Assembly: GCA_019245995.1 (NCBI GenBank) | Contig: JAFAQW010000074.1 | Coordinates: 1-19,499, forward strand | DNA from: Vulcanimicrobiota bacterium | GTDB lineage: Bacteria; Vulcanimicrobiota; Vulcanimicrobiia; Vulcanimicrobiales; Vulcanimicrobiaceae | Direction: 5' to 3' | Length of the DNA: 19,499 nt | In this document: positions 14,445 through 19,499 of the stretch, piece by piece | Position numbering within the stretch: the stretch's first letter is position 1 | Layout of the letters: every line of letters starts with the position of its first letter | The notes under the pieces: model-generated | Database searches by the model: none | Told to the model about the DNA's origin: nothing | The model's input: only the letters and a program-made list of their open reading frames with translations | Position numbers and translations under genes: made by a program

Positions 14445-16370
14445 ATGAGGGGCGCTACGTTCTTCACCGTGTTGGCGGTCGTGACTGCAGGGTGCGCCGC
14501 GGCGCAGTTCTCGCCGTCGTACACGCAAAATACGGGTGCGCACGCACCCGCGATCGCGGCCGCTGCGCCGACGCTGCGCCGCTGCCTGGGCGGCGACTAT
14601 TATTGCGGAACGGTGCGCGTCCCGCTCGATCCGGCGCGGCAGGTCAAAGGCAAAATCGGCATCGCGTTTGCGCTGCGGCCCCACAGCGACCAGCGGCAGA
14701 AGACGCAAGGAACGATCGTCGCCGTCGAAGGCGGCCCCGGTTATCCGTCGATCGGCTCGCGCTCGCTCTATCGCGCCCTCTACGCCCCGCTGCTGAAGAC
14801 GCGCGACCTGATCATGGTGGACAACCGCGGAACGGGACGCTCGGAGGCGATTTACTGCGAAGCGTTGCAGCGCGCGCCGGTGATGCGCTTGCCGCAGGTC
14901 ACCCAGTGCGGCGCTCAACTGGTGCGCCGCTCCGACCTGTACGGAACCGCGATCGGGACCGACGACCTCGCTGCGGTGCTCGACGCGCTTCACGTTGCGA
15001 AAGTGGATATTTACGGCGATTCCTACGGATCGTTCTTCGTGCAGGCCTTCGCCGGCCGCCATCCGCGCAAAGTGCGCACGATCGTGCTCGACGGCGCGTA
15101 TCAAGTGGTCGGCGGAAGCGCGTGGTATCCCTCGACCGGACCGACGCTGCAAAGCGCGTTCGATCTGGCCTGCGAGCGTTCGCCGGTGTGCGCCGCGCTG
15201 CCCGGCTCCTCGATGGATCGCATCCGAGCGCTTTTAAAACAACTGCGCGACGAACCATCGACCGTAACGCCGTCCGGCCTCGCGTTCGTGATGGACACGG
15301 CAGGCCTCGATCCGATCGCGTACCGCGATCTCGACGCCGCGGCGCGCGCGTACGTCAACGAGCACGACCGCGTGCCGCTCGAGCGTCTCGTGGACGAAGC
15401 GTACTCGCAGGAAGAAGGCGCCGGCGGACGCGCGCGCTCCTACAGCCAAGGCCTCTTCGCCGCGGCGAGCTGTTCCGACAATCCGCAGGCGTACGACATG
15501 CGGCTCCCGCCGACGCAGCGCATGGCGCAGTGGCGTCGCGTGCTCGAGCGCAAACGCGACAAGGATCCGCGCCTCTACGCGCCGTTTACAATCGACGAAT
15601 TCCTCGGCATGCCGATCGACTACTCGTACGTTCCCCTGTGCCTCACGTGGCCCGTGCCGTCGCGCGCGCATCCTCCCGGCCAACCCGTGCCGCCCGCCAC
15701 GGAGTTCCCTAACGTGCCGGTCTTAGTGCTCAACGGCGATCTGGATACGATCACCACGCCGGCCGAAGGCGCGCACGCCGCGGAGCTATTTCCTCGCGCA
15801 ACGCACGTGATCGTCGCGAACACGGGCCACGTCACGGCGCTCGGCGACTACTACGGCTGCGCGTCGTCAATCGTGCGCACGTTTACGGAATCGCAACGAG
15901 TGGACCGCGAGTGCGCCGCACGCGTGCCCGCGCTGCATCTCGTTCCGTCGTTCGCGCGAACGGTGAACGAGGTAACGCCGGCGACGCCGCTGCCCGGCAA
16001 CGGCGCCACGCCGCGCGAGCTGCGTACGGCGGCCGCCGCGGCGCTCGCCGCCGCCGACGTCGTCACGCGGGCCTATCAGTTCGGTCTCGCCTCGGGTTCG
16101 GGTTTGCGCGGCGGCGCGTATTCGGCCACGGCGACGGGCACGACAACCAGCGCCACGCTGACGCAGGTGCGCTGGACGAACGATGTCGACGTCTCCGGCA
16201 CGGCGCGGCTCGACGCGCGTACGGCCAACGTCTCCGCCGACGTCGCGCTGGGCGGCGCGGCCGGCGGCACGCTTCACGCGGCGTGGAAAATCGTCGGCAG
16301 CGCGGCGCAGGCGCAACTCACCGGCACGATCGACGGAAACGCTCTGCACGCGACGATGCCGGCGCCGTAG
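14445..16370 (+). CDS. Lipoprotein alpha/beta hydrolase, S33 tripeptidyl-aminopeptidase type
   Basis: A 641-aa protein from ATG 14445. The N-terminus FFTVLAVVTAGC has a lipobox with Cys 17. The alpha/beta-hydrolase core has an oxyanion-type loop VEGGPGYPS, LIMVDNRGTGRS, and the nucleophile elbow YGDSYGSFF (Ser 193). The acid is in LVLNGDLDTITTP (probably Asp 434), and the base is in VIVANTGHVTALG (His 462). Cys-containing segments CERSPVC and SCSDNP are typical of the secreted S33/TAP family, which removes N-terminal peptides or hydrolyses esters outside the cytoplasm. A C-terminal extension (about 535-641) has YQFGLASGSGLRGGAY, then VRWTNDVDVSGTARLD, ending in PAP; it resembles the beta-rich tail seen in actinobacterial members. 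The ribosome binding site AAAGGAC is distant (about 13 nt). The substrate is unknown. The gene is divergent from the methyltransferase, and the cupin gene follows after 76 nt. Confidence 0.92.
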   Translation: MRGATFFTVLAVVTAGCAAAQFSPSYTQNTGAHAPAIAAAAPTLRRCLGGDYYCGTVRVPLDPARQVKGKIGIAFALRPHSDQRQKTQGTIVAVEGGPGYPSIGSRSLYRALYAPLLKTRDLIMVDNRGTGRSEAIYCEALQRAPVMRLPQVTQCGAQLVRRSDLYGTAIGTDDLAAVLDALHVAKVDIYGDSYGSFFVQAFAGRHPRKVRTIVLDGAYQVVGGSAWYPSTGPTLQSAFDLACERSPVCAALPGSSMDRIRALLKQLRDEPSTVTPSGLAFVMDTAGLDPIAYRDLDAAARAYVNEHDRVPLERLVDEAYSQEEGAGGRARSYSQGLFAAASCSDNPQAYDMRLPPTQRMAQWRRVLERKRDKDPRLYAPFTIDEFLGMPIDYSYVPLCLTWPVPSRAHPPGQPVPPATEFPNVPVLVLNGDLDTITTPAEGAHAAELFPRATHVIVANTGHVTALGDYYGCASSIVRTFTESQRVDRECAARVPALHLVPSFARTVNEVTPATPLPGNGATPRELRTAAAAALAAADVVTRAYQFGLASGSGLRGGAYSATATGTTTSATLTQVRWTNDVDVSGTARLDARTANVSADVALGGAAGGTLHAAWKIVGSAAQAQLTGTIDGNALHATMPAP

Positions 16371-16446
16371 CCACAACGTGGTGCCGAAACTACAAGGCAC
16401 GAGCAAGCAACCGTCGAACCGCCGTACGTAAGGAGAACATCACAAT

Positions 16447-16905
16447 ATGGTCGTCAGAATCGGCTCTTTATTGAGCGTCGGCTCGTTATCGTTGTGCGTC
16501 GTTGCAGCCGCCGCCGCGCCCGCACTCGCCGTGACGCCCACGATCGTCACGGTGCAGTCCGCACGCTGGCAGCCCGGCACCGGGGCTTTCAAAGGCCTGC
16601 AAGTCGCCACGATCGTCGGCGATCCGAAAGCGAGCGGCGAATACTATTCGTATCTAATTAAAATGCCCGACGGCGTCCGCGTTCCGCCGCACTTTCACGC
16701 TCAAACGGAAAACGTGAACGTGATCAGCGGAACGCTTTTGGTGGGCGTCGGCGATACGGTCAACGCGGCAAACATGATGCCGCTCGGCGCCGGCGCGATC
16801 GTCTCGATTCCCGCCGGCCTTCATCATTACGCCATGTCGAAAGGTCCCACGATCGTCGAGGTCAGCGGCGTTGGCCCCGACGTTCTCACGCCCGTCAGGC
16901 AGTAA
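16447..16905 (+). CDS. Secreted cupin-domain protein
   Basis: A 152-aa protein from ATG 16447 with AAGGAG 9 nt upstream. Residues 1-28 are a Sec signal peptide (LCVVAAAAAPALA|V). The rest is one cupin barrel. Motif 1 is PPHFHAQTENVNVISG, with His 82, His 84 and Glu 88; motif 2 is VSIPAGLHHYAMSKG, with His 126 (His 127 adjacent). A metal site of 3 His and 1 Glu is therefore present. Small secreted cupins can be dioxygenases, isomerases, or metal- or ligand-binding proteins; the function is not assignable. The 76-nt spacing and shared orientation suggest cotranscription with the hydrolase, and both products would act outside the cytoplasm. The 3' end overlaps the convergent MFS gene by 11 bp. 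Confidence 0.88.
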   Translation: MVVRIGSLLSVGSLSLCVVAAAAAPALAVTPTIVTVQSARWQPGTGAFKGLQVATIVGDPKASGEYYSYLIKMPDGVRVPPHFHAQTENVNVISGTLLVGVGDTVNAANMMPLGAGAIVSIPAGLHHYAMSKGPTIVEVSGVGPDVLTPVRQ

Positions 16906-18088
16906 GTGGCGTCCCGCGCGTTTCGGGTGCCCAGCGCAGCGCCACGATCCAACCGATGGCGCATAAGGCAATCGAGGCGACGACCACGCTGCGGACGCCG
17001 TAGCGATCCAACACGAGCGGCAGCGCAAAGGTACCGAGGGCGGCGCCGATCCGGCTCACGGCGGCCGCAAAGCCGGTCGCGCTCGCGCGGATCGCCGTCG
17101 GAAAGAGTTCGACGGGATACGTGAGCTCGAGTCCGGCCGCCGCCCCGATTCCGATCGCATAGGCGACGAACGCCACAATCACCAGCTGCGGGTTGCCGGC
17201 GAGCAGCAGCGCGAAGCTCGCCGTGCCAATCGCGAATCCCGCGATGCAGAGCGGCCGCCGGCCCCAGCGTTCCACCAACGGCAGCGAAACGATCGATCCG
17301 ATCAAAAACGCCGCCGTGATCGCGAGGCTGCCCGCCGGCGAACGCTGATCGCTGAGGCCGAGCGCGCGCAAAACCACCGGTGCGAACGCGTAGATCGCAA
17401 AGAGCGGCACCACTTGCAGCAGCCACATCGCGGAGACGAACGCGAGCGCGCCGCGGTGCTCCCGGCTGAACATCGCGCGAAACGGCGTGCGTTTTAGCGC
17501 GCCGCTATCGCGCGACGCGATCCACAGCGGCGACTCCGGCGCGGTCGAACGCAGGAGCAAACCAATTGCGGCGAACAGTGCCGGGCTCGCCAATATCCAG
17601 CGCCAGCTTTGCGTGCCGATCGCCCCCAGCAGCGCGTATCCCAGCGCGTACGCGACGGCGGCGCCGAAAAACCACGCGACCTGCATGCTGTTGACGGCCG
17701 CGCCGCGATACCGGTTCCCAACCGACTCCCCGATGAGTGCGGCGGCGATCGGATAATCCGCGCCGATCGCGAGGCCCAGCACGAACCGCAGCGCCACGAG
17801 CTGCCAGAGCGCACCGCAAAACGCCTGGGCGACGCACGCCACGACGAACACGCACAGATCCGCGATCATCAGAATGCGCCGCCCGAAGCGATCGGTGTAG
17901 TGTCCGAAGATCGGCGCGCCGGCCAAGATGCCCACGAGCGTCGCGCCGCCCAGGGCGCCCGTGCCGAGCGCGTCGAGTTGAAAGTGCGGCGTCAGCGTCA
18001 CGAGCGCGAGCCCGATCGAGCTGAGGATGTACCCGTCGCAGAAGAGACCGCAGTTGGCGTACAGCAGCAGCGCGCGCTGCTGCTTCAT
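16895..18088 (-). CDS. MFS transporter (metabolite:H+ symporter/sugar-porter-like)
   Basis: A 397-aa protein. The start ATG 18088 overlaps the upstream peptidase stop in ATGA, and the product then begins MKQQRALLLYANCGLFCDGY, a good first helix. An upstream in-frame start at 18175 would add a charged leader inside the peptidase gene and is rejected. About 12 hydrophobic helices are visible. Signature loops are FGHYTDRFGRRILMI (MFS motif A between helices 2 and 3), LRFVLGLAIGADYPIAAALI with the following E and R, and a second motif-A-like VERWGRRPLC at mid-protein. AGLELTYPVELFPTAIRAS matches the E-(L/F)FPT--R signature of sugar-porter/MHS families. It is an inner-membrane, proton-coupled carrier; the solute is unknown. 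Translational coupling to the peptidase suggests a related substrate. Confidence 0.92.
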   Translation of the reverse strand: MKQQRALLLYANCGLFCDGYILSSIGLALVTLTPHFQLDALGTGALGGATLVGILAGAPIFGHYTDRFGRRILMIADLCVFVVACVAQAFCGALWQLVALRFVLGLAIGADYPIAAALIGESVGNRYRGAAVNSMQVAWFFGAAVAYALGYALLGAIGTQSWRWILASPALFAAIGLLLRSTAPESPLWIASRDSGALKRTPFRAMFSREHRGALAFVSAMWLLQVVPLFAIYAFAPVVLRALGLSDQRSPAGSLAITAAFLIGSIVSLPLVERWGRRPLCIAGFAIGTASFALLLAGNPQLVIVAFVAYAIGIGAAAGLELTYPVELFPTAIRASATGFAAAVSRIGAALGTFALPLVLDRYGVRSVVVASIALCAIGWIVALRWAPETRGTPLTA

Positions 18089-19499
18089 CCGCCGGAGCGC
18101 TTCTGCTGCGCGATCTCGTAATCCACGTGTCGGCGCAGCGTGTCGAGCGTCATCGAGCCGCTGTCGAGCACCCACGAATGAAATCGCCGAATGTCGAACG
18201 CGCCGCCCAACGTCTTGCGTGCGTGCGCGCGCAGGTCGAGCAGCGTCATCTCACCCGTCTTGTACGCGAGCGCCTGCCCTGGAATGTCGGTCGAATAGCG
18301 CAGCGACTCGCTCGCGATCTGCGCGTCGCTCAAGGTTAGATTCTCACGCATGAACGCCATGGCGCGCTCACGCGGCCACCTCATCGCGTTCATACCGGTA
18401 TCCACCACGAGTCGCGTCGAGACCATGAGATCTTGCATCAGTCGTCCGGCCTTGTCGTAGGGCGTCTCGTACACGCCCATGTCCCAGCAGAGCTGCGAGG
18501 CGTACTCGCCCCAGCCTTCGAGGAAACCCGTTTCGCTGAAATCGTAGCGCCGCACGTTGGGGAGAGCCGCGTTTTCTTGCTGCAGCGCGATTTGGAAGTG
18601 ATGTCCCGGAATGAGCTCGTGACAGATAAGCGCGCCGGCACCGAGCGCCGACGCCTTCTCCGGATGCCAAGCGTTGAAGCGATAGAGGCCCTTGGGACGC
18701 GCCGCCGTGGGCTGGTCGTAGTACCCGAACGTCTGGCTGGCTGCCAGCTCTTTTGCAACCGGCTCGACGCCGTACGGCGCCTTCGGGAAGCGCTCGAAAA
18801 ACCGCGGCGCGGCCGCGGCGGCGCGCCGCACGTACACCTCCAAGCGTTCGCCGAACGCTTGCGGCGTTTTCACGAAGAAGCGCGGATCGCGCGCGAGAAA
18901 CGCTTTGAACTGTGCGAGGCCGCCGTGAAAGCGAACCTCGCGACGAATGTTGTTCAGTTCGCCGTTGAGATCGGCGACCGCGTCGACCCCCATGTTGTGC
19001 AGCTTCTCGGGCGCGATCGTCAACGTCGTGTTCGCCGTCACGAGATAACGGTAGTACTCCGCGCCGCCGGGATACTGCCACAGGCCCACGCCGCTGGGCG
19101 CGCCGCCACGATACGCGCCGCCGAGATAGTCGGCCACCGAATGAAACGCCGGAACGATCTCCCTCGCAACGATCCTTTGCGCCGCGTTGCGCGCCGACGT
19201 CTGCTCGGCGGGCGCCAGAGTGTGCAGGCGTTCCGGCGCGGGAACGAGTGCGTCGGCCTGCGCCGGCTGCGCGTACCCGGCGAAGACGGCCTGCGCGGCG
19301 TCGGTCTCCACGTCTGGCAGAATGATGCCGCGCTCGTGCTGTGCCTGCGCGAAGTCGCGCAGCGCTCGAACAAAATCCGCGTATTGATGCAACAGCGTCT
19401 CATACCGCCGCGCGTCGGAGGCGTCTTCGAACTTGAAGCCGCCCAGCGTCGCGGCGATCGTCGCGATCTGCGATCCGCCGGCATACGGCGTCAGCTGCT
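18085..19499 (-). CDS. DUF885-family putative metallopeptidase (N-terminus beyond right edge)
   Basis: The frame is open from the right edge to TGA 18085-18087, giving 471 visible codons. A TTG at 19392 is not the true start, because family-like sequence (LTPYAGGSQIATIAATLGGF) continues upstream of it to the edge. The characteristic DUF885 motif HELIPGHHFQ lies at 18592-18621 (H, E and H-H as likely zinc ligands and general base), followed by ETGFLEGWGEYASQL, the family's downstream EGW--Y motif. Other family features are GLWQYPGGAEYYRYLVTANT and PGQALAYKTGEMTLLDLRA. These proteins are thought to be zinc-dependent peptidases with an M32/M2-like helical fold; the substrate is unknown. Whether the protein is exported cannot be seen because the N-terminus is missing. 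It is translationally coupled to the MFS gene. Confidence 0.93.
   Translation of the reverse strand, partial: QLTPYAGGSQIATIAATLGGFKFEDASDARRYETLLHQYADFVRALRDFAQAQHERGIILPDVETDAAQAVFAGYAQPAQADALVPAPERLHTLAPAEQTSARNAAQRIVAREIVPAFHSVADYLGGAYRGGAPSGVGLWQYPGGAEYYRYLVTANTTLTIAPEKLHNMGVDAVADLNGELNNIRREVRFHGGLAQFKAFLARDPRFFVKTPQAFGERLEVYVRRAAAAAPRFFERFPKAPYGVEPVAKELAASQTFGYYDQPTAARPKGLYRFNAWHPEKASALGAGALICHELIPGHHFQIALQQENAALPNVRRYDFSETGFLEGWGEYASQLCWDMGVYETPYDKAGRLMQDLMVSTRLVVDTGMNAMRWPRERAMAFMRENLTLSDAQIASESLRYSTDIPGQALAYKTGEMTLLDLRAHARKTLGGAFDIRRFHSWVLDSGSMTLDTLRRHVDYEIAQQKRSGG

Noticed and set aside
14154..15152. Long minus-strand open frame opposite the hydrolase gene and the methyltransferase start
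   Set aside because: Arg/Ala/His-rich translation without domain motifs. It overlaps two well-supported genes and arises from GC-rich codon bias.
18089..18175. Upstream start for the MFS transporter
   Set aside because: It would add an Arg-rich leader encoded within the peptidase gene; the ATGA overlap start is better.
1..19499. CRISPR arrays, tRNA or rRNA genes, insertion sequences, prophage genes
   Set aside because: No regularly spaced repeats, no tRNA-like cloverleaf or rRNA-like stretch, and no transposase, integrase or phage-like protein could be recognised.

Overview
This 19.5 kb window is a dense, GC-rich bacterial chromosome segment. It holds 12 intact or edge-truncated protein genes plus one decayed two-gene toxin-antitoxin module. 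I see no rRNA, tRNA, CRISPR array or insertion sequence. The clues to the organism are a TonB-dependent receptor with an N-terminal carboxypeptidase-regulatory-like domain, a TonB C-terminal domain protein, and five predicted lipoproteins, which together point to an outer-membrane (diderm) bacterium. A very large actinobacterial-style SARP/AAA/TPR regulator and a winged-helix methyltransferase sit beside them. The mixture resembles Candidatus Eremiobacterota/Vulcanimicrobiota-type genomes. That is an impression from family content, not a proof.

Layout. At 1-1313 (minus) is the 5' part of a TonB-dependent receptor that runs off the left edge. At 1475-2068 (plus) is a Phd-like antitoxin and VapC/PIN toxin pair in which both genes look frameshifted. 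At 2074-2427 (minus) is a small VOC/glyoxalase-fold protein. From 2565 to 8791 comes a secretome region: a large lipoprotein with propeller-like repeats, an NHL/YncE-like propeller lipoprotein, a LuxR-type HTH regulator, a lipoprotein of unknown function, and a lipoprotein carrying an HELGE zincin-like motif. A TonB C-terminal domain protein (8884-9753) is transcribed away from the last of these.

From 9834 to 13211 is a 1125-aa SARP-type regulator (winged helix + BTAD + AAA ATPase + TPR-like tail). It meets a SAM methyltransferase gene tail to tail, with stop codons interlocked in CTAG. The methyltransferase is divergent from a lipoprotein alpha/beta hydrolase (S33 tripeptidyl-aminopeptidase type), which is followed by a secreted cupin. 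The window ends with a DUF885-type metallopeptidase (running off the right edge) that is translationally coupled (ATGA) to an MFS transporter.

The most interesting observation is in the divergent methyltransferase/hydrolase promoter region. A perfect 10-bp direct repeat with an 11-bp period lies 7 bp upstream of a plausible -10 for the methyltransferase. This is the architecture described for SARP operators, and a SARP-type gene is the immediate neighbour. A second operator-like cluster of GTTCCG/CGGAAC elements lies between the HELGE lipoprotein and the TonB C-terminal gene. The working model, which is inference, is that the big regulator controls a small module for extracellular or periplasmic hydrolysis and cytoplasmic methylation of an unknown metabolite. 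The functional links are not proven by sequence alone.
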